From contig NW_013652627.1 of assembly GCF_000499385.1 (NCBI RefSeq), positions 62,001 to 126,000 on the forward strand: a DNA stretch of 64,000 bases. Reading direction: 5' to 3'. The notes under the pieces are model-generated. The model was not told the origin of the DNA. It worked only from the letters and a program-made list of their open reading frames with translations, and did no database searches. A program made the translations under genes and the position numbers. Origin of the DNA: Eimeria necatrix. Taxonomy: Eukaryota; Apicomplexa; Conoidasida; Eucoccidiorida; Eimeriidae. Positions 9,605 to 23,100 of the stretch are shown piece after piece. How positions within the stretch are numbered: position 1 is the stretch's first letter; every line of letters begins with the position of its first letter.

Positions 9605-12600
9605 CTCCCGGATGTTCCGGCTGCTCGCCTGCTAGCATGTGTGCTGCCGCCAGTTTTATGGGTTCCGGCAGCAGCAAAACTGCTGCCAATTGACATTAGG
9701 CGCTATATGCCAAAGGGGAAACGAGAATATACGGGAAAGGAACCGCCGGGGCTCTTTGACTACTCGCCAGTGTTTCCTGCTGCACACTGCAGCGGGAGCC
9801 GCAGCCGCGCAGCAGCAAAGAGATGAAGTCTCTAAAGCGCGCCGCGCTGGACGCACCAAGAAAAATAAAAAAATCTGAAGAAAACAAAAACGAAGCACAT
9901 AGATTCAAGACATGCAGCATTAGCTGCGCCAGCTGCTGCTGCTGCTGCTACTGCAGTGGCGGTCGGCAGCGGGGCCCCCCAGCGTCCTGCCCTCGAGGAG
10001 CCGGGTTACTGCGTGCCTGCTTTCTTGGCATCTGACTCATTAGACCATACTTATCTTTCCACGTCAGATTCACTGCAAGCCACAAAAAAGCGTCCCCAAA
10101 CCCACGAAAAGCCAAGCAGCTGGGTGAAAAAACCTCACAGCTACGCCACAGCGAGGGTGGAAACCAACAGCTATATGAGGCAGCGGCAGAAAACAACCTC
10201 TGCGGCTAAAAGTGGGAAATCCAATCTAAACTCAATCGAAACATGGTGCCGCCGACCAAATCTAGGCGTGTGCGTGCGGTTTAGAGTGGGCAAAGCCTCT
10301 TCGTCATTCAAAACGGACACCGACTGAGGTTCCTGGGAAGTTTCAGCTGAGGAGCGCATTGAAATAACATGCTATGCTTCTCTATGCACAGTTATTTACT
10401 ATGCCAGGACTATTTCCTTCGTTAATCTCTGCTTCAGAATGAGTCAACCGGCGGATGCCTAAAGGCGGGCCGCGTGCGACAAACCCAAAAGGCAACAGGC
10501 AACATTTCATCTCTATAATTGTGCCTTGCAGTAACAGGATAAGCTTTACCCAGATTTCCTCCACTAACAAGCTCAACGTGGGAAAAAGTCAAGAATTTCG
10601 GTGAGTGCCTGACATGAAATTCGCACTCGGCCCACCACTCCGGCGCAGGGGGCCACACCGTCTTCTCAGAAAGAAAAGCAAAGTGAAACGGTTCATGCCT
10701 ACCCTGACCGTTCAGGTGCAGCTAGAAATCGCGAATGGCCGGCTTTCGTGACAGAACAAATAGTCTCCGGGTTTTTTGCCTTTATATCCCTTCTGCTCCT
10801 CTCCATAACAGGTGGGGGGGCCTCCTTGAAAGTACTTGTAATGAAACGCTAGAAAATATGAATACAATAAAGAAGGACCAGGCCCCTGGCAACGTGGTAG
10901 GCTGAAGGTGCGGAAGATACGCAGGCAGCTGGGACATTGCGGGCTCTTGGGCTATCTCAGAGAGACTTGGAGGATGTGAACTGTGAAGACTCAATTCGGC
11001 GATCAAAAGGCTCTGCGATCAGCGGAAGATTGCGAAAAGTCAGGCTTTACAGCAATTTAGTCCTGTAATATCCACTGCGGAGGTTATACTCCAGTCCATT
11101 CTGCAGTGTTCCTTGGGGCGTGCAGTCGACCGGTCTGTTGCAAATTGCTTTTTGAACGGTAGATAGCTTGATTCGACTCCCGCGCATGTCCCGGTTTAGC
11201 AACTGCGTCTTCACCAAAAACGAAAGCAAAGGAAATAATGGTCGCAGGCATAAAGGAACGGGAGAGGGGCACAGTATTTACACAGAAATTCTTGAATCCA
11301 CGAAAATAAAGAAAGATTGAGGCATTAAAGATAGACAAAAATACAGAAACAAACGCGTAGTAAAGTCATCTGCAGGGAAAAGCAGGTCTCATCCGTGCCA
11401 TGAGGTGACATAATTTGAACTGCCATATGCTAAATTTTAGGCCGCCAGTCCCGCGCGGAAAAATACACCACTGAACTCTTGAAGGAAAGACATCCCCACA
11501 CGGAGCCAGCCCTGGGAGTGTTAGCTCGGCTCATGATGCATTCCAGGACATAAAGCAGGAACCAAACCCTTCCTGGCAGACTTTTAATGGATAGTAGCAG
11601 GCACGGGTTCTCTAATGTGCAATCTGCCAGCAGAAGCAATAAGGGTATACCCCACCCTTACATGCACCAGTGCACCCGTCCTGGATCCCCTGCTACCACC
11701 TGGATGAGTCTCTGAAGAAACAATGAAAGACTGTATGAACCTCCGCTTCCCAGCCAGCGCGTTGTGCCGATCTGCTGCTTCCCCGCAGTGGAGTAGTATG
11801 AAACTGCGTGCTTTCGATTTGCGGAACATAAGTTACGTTAATGTGGCATGCTTCTTATATCGTCGTCAGATGTGCACTCCCATTCGTAGCAGCTTAACTT
11901 TGGCGCAGTATGTTCGGATGAAGTAACGTTGCGAATGATCTTGCCACAGTGCTGAGCCCTGAACTTTTTGGCATTCGGCGCATTAGTATGACTGTAAGGT
12001 TGAAGATTCTCCACTGCTTCTGAGAACCCTACAGTTTTGACGTAGTGGCTTTCCTAGGAAGGCACCACTCATCCAGGTCGTCAAAAATTTATCCCTGGCC
12101 TATACAGCTTCAAGAAGGAGATGGCCGCGTTCCGCGCAAGCGCATCCCCTGAGGTTGCAGCCTCTTCCAAGCGGATCTAGGCAAATGCGTCAAAAGCGCA
12201 CGAGTACACAAGTGCAGAGGCACATCAAGCATTCACGCCAAGGAGAAAACTTTATTATGATGCTTGCTCCTGGTCTGTAGCTCAGATGGAGATATGTACG
12301 AGTCGTAAGCTCCCCTTAGGGAGTAGGGAGTAAGTGGCTGTCGCTGCAGCACCTGAAACCATTTTTGATTACCGGCTCCATTCGCGCAGCCACAAAAAAG
12401 AAAATATTTTTAGTTTAAATAACGAATGCCTGTTTCATCTGCACCAACGGCTGGTTCGTGAGTATGAGCAAGTGATCTGTAGACCGAGAAGCTGACCAAG
12501 CGCAGTCCAGAGGCGGCGTCGCGCTCGCAATTGCTAGTGCCGAGTGCAGCACTTGATTTTTTAATGCAGGAAATGTGGCCAATTAAGTAGACTGAATGGC

Positions 12601-13446
12601 AGATAATAGGGCACGCGAGGAAGGGCGAGCACTCCACATATGCCCTGCCAGGCTGCCGGACTGGTTTGTGGTCCCCAGCTAGTACGAAAGTATATTCGGT
12701 GTTACCAATTGAATTATGACGTGATATTTATCGCAAGACACAGATAGAAAGTGACTTGAATTCTATGGGGCTTCACTGAAGGGGGCCCCTTGAGCTAAAG
12801 GGCTCACGGCCCCACAGGCCACAAGCTCAACCTGTCCTATTGTGCTCCTAGTCAGTAACACAGATTCCATAGCTAGTACTTTGTTTGGCTTGAATTTCTA
12901 CTGTAGCATTTAATGCAGTTTTTTCTGTTCGCTTTACTTAGCGAAGAATAGACTCAGAACAAGGGCCCGCCTCATTTGCCAGGGCCCCACCATCGTTGGG
13001 TGGGGCCCCGGGGGGCCCTCAGGCACGGCGGATTCTGCAGCCTTGTAAATAGCGTTTCCCCAAGCTCCGGCTGCTGCTTATATAGCCCGTCGCCTCCTTA
13101 GCTCAGCCCAGAGGCGGGTCGTAGGATAGCCGGATCTAACAGAGCTCAATTCTCAAACCTCATGAGCAGCTGCGCCTAGATGTGAACTGATACAAGGTGA
13201 GCCTGCTCTTTGCAGACCCACTAGCTACTTCCAGCATCCCTAACGAAGTGGGTGTCTGCTTATCTAAGGGGCCTCAAAGCCCAGGGCCTCCGCTGCAAGC
13301 CGCACTCAACGGAATCCCAGGGAGGGCCTCAAACCACGAGCAGTACCTCCAGGAGAGTTATTGTAGCCTCCGTACCCATATAAAGAGCACAGTGGTCATC
13401 TTGTTCCTCAAAGTCATCCTGGGAGGGCTGTTGCCACGAACTGGCG
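9605..13446. other. Long intergenic region, no convincing gene
   Basis: Nearly 4 kb between divergently oriented genes (large Gln-rich gene on minus, poly(A) polymerase on plus). The first 400 bases still carry GCA/CTG runs and may hold a 5' exon of the minus-strand gene, for example from an ATG at 9696-9694 encoding MSIGSSFAAAGTH, but its frame does not join simply. The rest has only short open frames of no recognisable family. A GC-rich hairpin lies at 12982-13008. Confidence 0.5.
12982..13008. repeat. GC-rich perfect hairpin, 10-bp arms
   Basis: GGGCCCCACC, a 7-base loop ATCGTTG, then GGTGGGGCCC. It lies about 440 bp upstream of the poly(A) polymerase start codon in a GGGGCCCC-rich patch. 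GGGCCCC words recur across the window, so this may be part of a general repeat habit rather than a dedicated element. Confidence 0.7.
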
Positions 13447-16400
13447 ATGCCCGCAACAGGGGCCCTCTGCTCCTCGGGGGCCCATAAAAGGTTACCTGCA
13501 GCAGCTGCAGTCACGCGGGCTTCCTCTCCTGCTGCCAATGAAGCAGCAGCTTCTAAAGCTCCCTCGAATAGTGCCTCTGTGGAGCTAATGGGGGCTGAGG
13601 CATACGTGTTGGTAGACGAGCAGAAGATCCAGCGGCAACGAGCAGCCAATCAAAACATACGATCTCTTCTAGGGGCCCGGCGCGTGGCCAAGGCAGCCAT
13701 CAGCGTCCCCCTAGCGCCTAACCAGGGGCTTTGTGTAGGCTCACTTGCCCCGGAAGGAAAGGCAGAGCCTTCTGATCCTGCTTCTGAGGCTGCTGCCGCG
13801 GCGCTTGATGCTGCGTCCACTGTTCAGAGTGATGCAGCACAGAAAGCTGCACAAGTGCCAGTACCAGGTGACAGGAAACGTCCTGCTCATCCCCTGGCAG
13901 AATTCATGTCACTGCCGGATCTGCTGGAATCCTCGCCGTCTCCTCCCCACAGGCCGCTGCAGCCGTGGCAGCTGCAGCAGCACCAGCAGCTACTGCGCTT
14001 GCAGCAGCAAGAGCTTCAACAAAATGATAGGCGAAACAGGTTATGGCAGTCGGAGAGAGGTCCATCAAGAGGCCCGAAGCCACTGCACCATAGCAGGCAC
14101 CACTCTGACTCAGTAGCATCGCCGGGGGCTGCTGCTGTCGCTGCAGCGGGGGCAGCAGCAGTGGCTGCAGGTGCAGATTTCTTCGGACGCTTGCATGCAG
14201 AGTGCCTCGAGGTGATAAGGATGTTAAGGCCCACCGAAGAAGAAAGCGCAAAAAAGAGGGAGGTGAGACTAAAGTTAGCTGCAAGTGCTAAGGCAGCGCT
14301 TCGCAACAGCAGCGCAGGTACTCCCAAGAGCAGCATTAGGTACTGCTGCTGCGGTAGCAGTAGCTGCAGCAGATGCAGTGGCCTCAGTAGCAGCAACAGT
14401 TCTTGGCAAGTAGTTTCCTGCAGCGTTGGTAAAGTCGCTCTGTCGACGTCTCGTTTTTCCATGAATTGTAATTGGCTGCTGCTTCTCGGAGCCGCTGTTT
14501 GTGTATCCTTGCTACAGTGGGGCACTTGTTTCGCGTACTTCTTCCTGTGTTTATCTAAATCCGCATGCTTAAACTTTTTCTGTTCATCTGCGATGGCAAA
14601 TGCATCGCAGGTGCTTGTTTGTGCTGGTTTCCACAGGCAGCAGGGAGAGTGCTGGCTGTTTGCTCTCATTTGTTTGAGTCTTGCTCCGTGGAAGTCTTTG
14701 GCTCCTCCTTTACGGCATTAGATCTTCCGGGAAGTGATCTAGATCTGTGTGTATTCGCGGACACAAAGCCCCCTTGCCTAGGCCTCTACAGGTGCAGCCA
14801 GTGCCTCTGCTGCAGCGAAAGCCCCAACAATAGTTCTAGCAATAACGATGGCAGCAGCAACAGCTGTTCTGGCAGGAGTGACTGCAGGCCCAGCAACCGA
14901 AACGAGACTCCAGTGGCCCCTACAGCTGACACCTGTGGCCGTGAGGCAGCAAGCTCAACCAGGTGCTGCTGCTTTCGCCACGGTGTATCTCCTTCCAAGG
15001 GGAGGGGGCTTTGCAGCAGCAGCTGTCCCCATGGAGGTGCTGAGGGGTTGCAGCAGCTCCTGAGAGCAGCGGCGGAGGATATGGGGGAGGACAGCCACGA
15101 TCGTGCACGAAAGGTTGACAATATTTGTGTAAGACATTCCACGCATTCACCAGACACTAAAGTCAAAAGGTTAAATTTACGCCACACACGGCGCAACTGG
15201 AAGCGCAGAGCTTAGGCATGCCTGCTTTGCCTGTGCCCAAGGCCTCAGCCCTCGGTTTATGAACGAGTCCTAACCCTGCAGGAGAGGCATGTGCTGTTGC
15301 TGATCTGCCTACAAATGTGCTGCCGCCGTTCCTGCGGCTGTTTTTCCTGGCACAGCTCTTTGTTTGGCTACTCCGCGAGCTCAACGGCGCCGTAGCATCA
15401 GGTCCTCCTGGAGGAGGTGGCCGCGCGCAGCGGCCAAGACGGGGGCCGGCTATCTTTGCAGAGCGCATTGAGCCAATCTTGAAGGCGAGAGTGCCGATAT
15501 GCAAGTTCAGGGATGCGGCGACGGGCGTGTCTGTAGATGTTAGCTTTGACCAGCCATCGGCACTCCTCACATCTCTTTACGTCCGCTTCAAGGTGCGGCT
15601 CTCGCTTGTTTCGATAGATTATGGGGCAGGTGGGGTGTATGGTTCAATGGGGACTCTACGACTCTACTTTTAGCTGCACAGCTCGACCGCCCAGCCCAAA
15701 GAGGCTATAACAGCGTCGCTCAACCCGGCGCCGTTTCCAAAACGTACCGTGTGACAGGATCAGTGTTGGTGCAAGAGCGCTTGACGAAAACGCTGCTGCT
15801 GTTGTTAATGCATGTGTGCAGGTCAATGAATTTCCGTTGCTGCGCCCCCTGTTGTTAATTAACAAGCTGCTATTGCGGCACTTGGACCTCCATGAGCCAT
15901 TCAAAGGGGGCGTTGGCTCCTACCTACTGTTCGCAATGGTAAGAGACACTATCTATCTATCTTAGTTTCAGCTATTCAAGGCTAGGGATATAACAAAATA
16001 TAACAACTTTAGTAGAAGCCGTAGCCAAATATGAATGTTGGATCTGTGGAATAGCCGGCAAGCAAACAAACTGGCGCACAGTTGGATTTGCGCTTTCTGG
16101 GGCTACCAAAGCGTGCCTTTGGCTGCCACTCCCGCTTTAGAAATACGTCTTCATGGAGCACCTGCTCTACTTGCTGGCCTCGAGGGCACTGCCAAAATGT
16201 TTTCAGTGTCTGCACTTCTTGCAAAACAACCCCCGGCTTCGGGATGCCAAGCAGCAACGCCATTTGAATCTTGGTCACCTTCTGTTTGAGTTTCTCCACT
16301 ACTACGGCTGCCAGTTCAATTACGCACACAACACCATCAGGTATTTATTTTCCGCCCTTTTGTACTGCGCCATTTCATCAAAGAAATGTGTTTCAGCCTA

Positions 16401-17872
16401 GCGAGCACTCGTGTTTATCAATTATTGCTTTTCAAAGGCCTCTTCACAACATCCCCATCTCCACAACAGAAATTCCCCCTGTGCATCTTCGCTGATGCAG
16501 CGTACGAGACAACGGCAGCTTGTGGCCCAAACGAGGTGCCGCTCGAGGAGCGCAGACGCTGAGGCTAAGTGCGGAGAGTCCCTTGGTATGTTTAATTGTC
16601 TGGTGTTATACTGTAGCAGCCGTACCTTCTTTGTTCGTGCATAGTGCGGCTCGCTTGTGACTGAGATGTGCGAGTCTCGGGCCCTTATGATCACAGAAAC
16701 AGATGCGTGGCGCGAGTTGAACAAGAGAGGCAGTGAGCTGCTTCTGGATTTAATGGATCTGTTTTCTGCTGCCTGCATTTTTATAGGACCGGAACCGAGA
16801 TATTGGATCAACAGCATATAAGATAATGGCCGTCCGCGCTGTATGGAGAAGGGCCTACCTGGTGAGGCCCAGGAAGTAGGGGAGCTGGTGTTTTGTGTCT
16901 TCTCCTAGACACCTTGACCTTCCACACTTGCACTGTTCCGTTAAATTATTACATTTTTCTTGCCGTGGATTGTTCTGCAGCCCCTCTTCGCCACACTCAA
17001 ACCCTGCTGTCCTGCTGTGTTGTTGAGGTGAGCAGCGGCTAGCCTGCCGGCTGGCTTCAGAGGTCCGGCGCGGAGCTCCAGAGAAAGATGATCCAGGCAG
17101 CGCCTGCGTTGACGTTTCGGCTGTGTCAAGGCCTCTGCTATGCTGCCTTTTCGGCGATTCATGGCCAAAAGAGCTCTCAACAAAGTCCCGCCTTAGCAAC
17201 AACGGCCAGGAAGCGGTTAGGGGGCTTGCGACCCAAAGGCCGGGCATTTGGGTGACGAAAGCCGTCCAGAAAAAAACACAAGGGGCAGTTCAGCGTATTT
17301 TGACCTCTTCTAAGAGCCTGATGAAGGCTTTAGACAAGCGGGTGAATGTGAAACGATCAAACAGAACCTTCATTGATGTAAAAGATGATGTCCTCACGTG
17401 CGACAACGACGACGACAATGACAAATACAGCGTAAGCTCAGATAGCGACTCAGCTGAGGAATCTCTAAAATTTCCGTGGATGCGACGGCAGCTACAGCAG
17501 CGGCCTCAAAAGCGCCCGCGACGTTTCGGCGCTATTGAGAGAGACAACACCATTTCCCCCAGTAGCAGCCCCCGTCTAGTCCCCATGAGTGCCACCGCTA
17601 CAACGGCTGCACGGCGCAGTCCGTCTGCATCGGATGTTAAGTTAAAAAGGATAGCCTCACCAGGAATAAGCGCATCAAATGAGCCTATCGACAAGCCCGA
17701 GCTCATCACTGTTGACGGGAGCAGTGGCAGCGACTCAAGCGTGGTTGAAATGCCCTTGCAGCACGCAGGAAGGGATTCGAAGAGGCCAAAGCGAAAGAAG
17801 CGCAAACAACGTGATGCAGAAGAAAAGGAGAAGCGACGAAAAGTTGGGAGCATGCACACCATCAAGAAGTGA
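13447..17872 (+). CDS. TRF4/PAPD5-like non-canonical poly(A) polymerase
   Basis: Multi-exon gene for a nucleotidyltransferase that adds short A tails to nuclear RNAs in TRAMP-like surveillance. Exons supported by sequence: 13447-14262, 14637 to an unresolved end before 15215, 15282-15592, 15822-15938, 16207-16340, 16470-about 16586 and 16787-16861. Exon 1 codes a 270-residue Ala/Gln-rich N-terminus ending in LEVIRMLRPTEEES. Exon 2 has VEVFGSSFTALDLPGSDLDL, the GS...DxD catalytic motif, and the third carboxylate is in ARVPICKFRDAATGVSVDVS. The PAP-associated domain follows: LHEPFKGGVGSYLLFAM, then LHFLQNNPRLRD, FLHYYGCQFNY, and DRNRDIGSTAYKIMAVRAVW. A Ser/Asn/Gly-rich insertion separates DLD from the rest of the palm. 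The open frame 17123-17872, ending in a Lys/Arg-rich tail (KKRKQRDAEEKEKRRK), is probably the C-terminus, but exon phases between 16861 and 17123 do not close, so that part is tentative. Confidence 0.85.
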
Positions 17873-20129
17873 CATCATCTCACAAGCGAACCATAAGGGG
17901 CCAAATGATTTGCCAACTTTGCTCGCTATGCATAGTGGGAGTTGCTGTTACTGCTGTGCTGTTGGATCTTGCTAGGGCTGCAGAACTGCTCACTGCGTCT
18001 CATCGTGAGAACAGGCTCTTCTAATGTCAGCTCTGTTTACTGTAAAAGCATTGCATAGGGATCAACATGTGCTGGTTCGAGCAATTGGACTTAACTGCCG
18101 CTGTTAGTAAAACACGTCCGTGGGGTTCCACGGCGACATAACAATAGGGGACACGCAAATATCTACGCTAGAGGGAGCTGCCTGCCGTGGAATGCAGCAG
18201 AGAGGAAGTTATTGAGCAGTTTTGAGCAGAACACAAGGGCATTCCAAGTTTCTCATTTTGAGATTGGAGAGACGCTAGTGTCGCAGGTTGCGCACTGGGA
18301 TTCAAACACATCCTCTGATAACGAACTTAATCATCAAGGGGACGTCCCATGGTTTAATGTGGTAAATACGTTATGCCAAAAAGTGTAGCTTAGAGAGAAG
18401 CCTCGAGTTTGTAATATTGGTGAAGAAGCACCGCTATAGAGCCATCGAATGGTCTCCTGTCATCTTGGCGTCTGACGTCTCGTATTAATACAAACTAGCG
18501 TGAGATGCGCCTCTTTGTCAAGCTTCTTCACTCAAAATGTTTGTAGAAAGGACGAGAGTGTATATATGGCACTCGAAGTGATCAGCAGGCTGACCTGTCG
18601 AAACGGACCTCAACCCCAGTCTCATCACAGTGAAATGCGGCGGGCCAAAGCCGCGAGCTTTGGTGGAGGCTGGAGTTGCACATTTTACTCTAGCGAAATT
18701 GGTGAAATGTGCTTAAACATTATTTGCACAAGAAATAAAAAGGTTTACCTCACCAATAAAATGCTAAAGAAACGCTCCTCGCTCTCGGCGAATTCTTCTC
18801 TGCAAGTACCCTTGTGCCAAGTTGCCGTGCGATATGTGACACTAATAGAGCGATTAATCACCACATTCCCGAGCCCTCAGCATTCTTACACACATAATTG
18901 TGTATCTAATTAGGTGAATAATCGTATCTTCCGTGGGGTTTCATGGCATACACAAGAGCTTCGCCAAAGTGCGTCCTCTACTGGCACAGAACTTCCTGTA
19001 CACATACCCAGGGAGAATATTCGCTCGATCATTTCTTGTGATATTTTCTGTTCTGTTTAGATCAAAATTCATTGGAATCCGAGAAGCGGGGATAATTCGT
19101 TTGGCGCAGAAAGGACCGCATCAGTGCCAGTGGCGGCTGCTGGTTGCGACGGTCCTGCGCGACGCGCCCATATTCTATTGAAACGGGCTGGGGGATTGGG
19201 GTCTTCGTTGGGAGAAATTTGAGTTTTTAAGAAATTATTGCCCTACACTGCACTAGAGTAGATGTTGAAGCAGGATTTGAAGGACCCTTAATGGGTACTT
19301 AGTTTTCTCCATTCCCTGTGGGGTTTCCCTTGCAGGTCACCTTCCCACCAATCCTGCAAAAGCAGCAACCTCGGCATTTTTCATAGGAAAACCCCCGATT
19401 CTGCCTTTTCAAATTTTAATCACCTATTCCACAAATATTTAAAGTAACTCATTGGTAGCTGTTTCCCTCTGTCGGCTACCTGCTCTGGTGCGGAGAGCAG
19501 GCACAGTGGACCCAAAACAAGCCGACTTTCCCACAAAGTCAACCAAAGTACGCTCTATTGGCATCCTGCGTACTCCTGTTTTTATTCGAAGCCACTATTT
19601 TGGGAGAAGGAGAAGAGTTGAGGTGGTCACAAGGAGGTTGTCTGTAGGGTCACCTAATGCCGTTGGCGGTGGTGACCAACGGGCGTACCCCTCATGGGGA
19701 ACACAACAGGCGGCAGCAGAACCATTCACTGTAACAGCGCCAGCGTCAGCAACTTTAGCTGAGCTGGAGTAGCAGCAGACACCCAGGAACAGTTTTCCTG
19801 GGAGAACGCTAGCACAGTAGCTCTTAGCAACGGGGCATCTTCGAGTTTGTGCCATCTTCGTCACCGCAAAAACGCCAGGTCGTCATGAATTTCGGTGTTC
19901 CTTTGACTAGGCGGTAGCACTAGGATCTGGATATTCCAACACCTAGCTGTACCAGCCTACTGCTCGGGAAAGGTATCCGAGGTCTTCAAACAAAGGTGGT
20001 AACTCGTTTGTTGCCACCTAGGGTTGGCTCCTTGCGTTTAAGCTTACCATAGGCATTTATGGTTAGGGCAAGTGCTTTTAAACGCTCTCTTGTTTAACCG
20101 AAATATTTTCCTTGCCTGTTTCACTGAAG
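17873..20129. other. Intergenic region, nothing recognised
   Basis: About 2.2 kb between two plus-strand genes. It is less CAG-rich than the flanking genes. Short open frames (for instance near 18500-18913 and 19452-19772) have no recognisable motif and no matching splice partners. It should include the promoter of the Patched-like gene. Confidence 0.5.
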
Positions 20130-23100
20130 ATGACAGTGCGGGCACGCGTGTGGAGGGGGCTGCTGGCATTTTGGCACTTTTGCGGGGAGTTGCTGAGCCA
20201 GAAGCATGGGGTGGTTGAGTCTATTGGAGATGGCTTTGCATGGTGGGCAGGAATCTGTTTCCGTCACCCGCTCAAAGTTATATGCGGGTCTCTTCTCGCA
20301 TGCATCATTCTGTCGACAGGGCTTCTTCCGCCCACCCCTATTTGGGTTGACGGAGCAGAGCGTCTCTACACGCTGCCCTTCTCTCGTGCTCGAGACGATG
20401 GGATTCTTCATGAAAATCTGTTTGGAGACGTCCATGGCAGGAAAAGTGTTGTTATTCTTACCCATCGCGTCAAAGGCACAAATATCCTGACTTGGGAAAA
20501 CTTGGAGGAGGTGAGACGCATCGACGCCATAATTCAGGGAAAGGACACAGACCCAGAAATGGGGCGCAAGTTGGTCATCCCGCGCTCGCCAGATGTCATT
20601 TCAAATGTGAGCAAAAATAGTCCAGAACAAGGGGGGCCGGCAGCCCCCGGTCAACATAGAGTGACGGATGAGTCAGCTTTTCTTACCTTTGAGGATGTGT
20701 GCCTCCGGAACGCGTTGGGCGGCTGCTCGGCTGAATCAATCCTATCGTTTGGCTTATCAGACTACAAGGCAGCGGGTCTTGTGACGGGAGAGCCAGAAGT
20801 GTGGCTGTTTGGCGGCACCGCTTTCAACGTGCAGCAAGTGGCGTTCATCCCGGAGTATTACTTGGGAGGCTTCAAAAAGGAAGCATGTGAAAGACGAATG
20901 CCTCGGGCCGTTGCAGAGAGGCTCCTTCCTCCTTCGGCTGTTAGGGAGCTGCCCACCCCTGAAGACGCGTTTGTGCTGGGTTCTATTGAATGCATCACTT
21001 CTGCTAGCGCTTTCATGCTACACTATGACGCCGACGGGCGGCCCATGCATGAAGAAAGGAATGCGACATGGGAGCGGCTCCTCATTCAAGTTCTCAAGGC
21101 AAACCAGACCTTGGGAAATCTTCGAGCTTACTTTCAGGCTTTCCGATCTCGAGACGATGAACTCAAAGCTTCTACCGCAGAATCAAAGGACGTGGTCTAC
21201 GTTGTGTTCACATTTTTCCTGCTCGCCAGCTATTCCACGGCTCTCAATTTCTCATGTGATCTATATCGCTCCAAGCTGTTCAGCTCACTAATGGGGTTCT
21301 TTGCAGCGTTTATGGGACTTGGAGCAGGGATGGGCATTGTGTCTTACATGAAAGTGGCAATGGTACCAACAGTTCTCATCTGTCCTTTTCTGGTGTTGGG
21401 AATAGGTGTGGACGACGTGTTTGTGTTGTTAAATGCATATTGCATGGGCTACACTACCCACGATCCGGAACAGAGGTGCATTGACACGCTCAAGACGTCG
21501 GGTCTGGGTATCACTATCACAACCCTGACCAACCTTATTTCCTTCGGAGTTGGCTCATTCAGCACATACCTCTCAATCCGGAACTTCTGTGTGTACAGCG
21601 CAATGGCTCTCTTTCTTGGTTACGTATTTGTGTTAACATTCTTTTTTCCTGTTCTCTGTCTTGACGCAAAGAGAGAGTTTTATTCACGCATATCCCCTTT
21701 CTGCCTGCCAACGACGTCGCAGCTCCACAGAAAGCTGGAAGACGAAATAAAGCATATGGGGCATGCTGAACTCCAAGTCCATAATGTGCTGAAATCGGTT
21801 TCTCAGGAGGAAATTGTTGCATACAGAGTAAAAGTCTTTTTCGAAGAACAGGAGTTGAGGAGGAAGATGAGGCAAGAGGAACGCGAGCACCGGAAGCTCG
21901 AGAGACAGGACATTGAGCAACCCAACACAAAGCACCATTTTCCAGCTCGTGTTGCAGCTTCTGTACAGAGGATCTTAAAATACACGTAAGGCTACCGCAG
22001 CGTTAGCTTTTGAGCATGTCCTACAAGATATTTATTACTGTTGCTTCAAAGGTAACCTGAGGTGGTGTTACTTCAAGACCATTTGATTTGCAGGATTTCC
22101 CAGCACCTAAACGTGCATCAAAATGGAGAAGAGGTGGTTTTGAAAACGACTGTGCGTGGTCTGAATCCACAGCTCGCGAGGCACGCGCTGTACGATGAGC
22201 CTCGGGGCTCTGTCGGTCGCAGGTGGCGGACATTCTTTTTGTGCTACTACGGGCCCTTCTTGATGAGAAAGCCTGTGAAGGTTAGGGCCCCCCAAATCTG
22301 CAGCACAAGGAAAGTGAATGGGTTCTCTTGCTGCCACTCTAAGTGCTGCACTCATTTTGGGGCTACTAAAGGCGTTGTTTAATGATGCTGAAGCTTACTG
22401 CCTGTATTCATTTATCTGTTGCTTTTTGCACAGATTGCAGTTCTGGTGATATTCTTGACCATTGCAGCCGTTAGCATTTTCGGTTTTTCCAAGCTAGAGT
22501 TGGGCCTTGAAATCTCCGAGTTAGCTCCCGTGACGTCGTATATGAGGCGTTTTGACGAAATATACGCGGAGTATTTCAACAAATTCGATCAGCCAACAGA
22601 TATATTTTTCCTTCCGAGTCCTGCGGCCACCAGTGGACAGAAGCAGCAAAATGAGAAAGCAAATGACATTGACCTTCTTAATCCCGATGAGTTTCTTGGA
22701 AAGGGCTACTCAGAAGCCTACGAGCAGAAGCAGCAACAGCAGCCACAAACTCCACAGTGGTGGATGCCTGAAGTGCAGGCAGCATTGCGTCTTGCACATC
22801 ACAGAATAGCTTCAAGGCCTTCAACTTCAAGACTTATCAACCCACTACTGTCCATGCTCGATGATCCTGAGATAGGACCGAAGCTTCGTCAAGGCGACAA
22901 ACAGGCACGCTTTATTCCACACAACACTGAGACAAAATACATTTTAAGGAAAACTTTTAAAACAAAATCTGCTTCATGCGAGTTCAGGAGGTCTTAATGC
23001 TTGCACGTCCCATTCGATTGAATCTATGCTCGCTTATGACATTCTGAACTCGAATTCCTTTCGCTTGACATGCTTGCAGATATTCTTAGACACATTATAT

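Noticed and set aside
12255..12345. tRNA D-arm-like TGTAGCTCAGATGG
   Set aside because: No matching T-arm or acceptor stem follows at the right distance.
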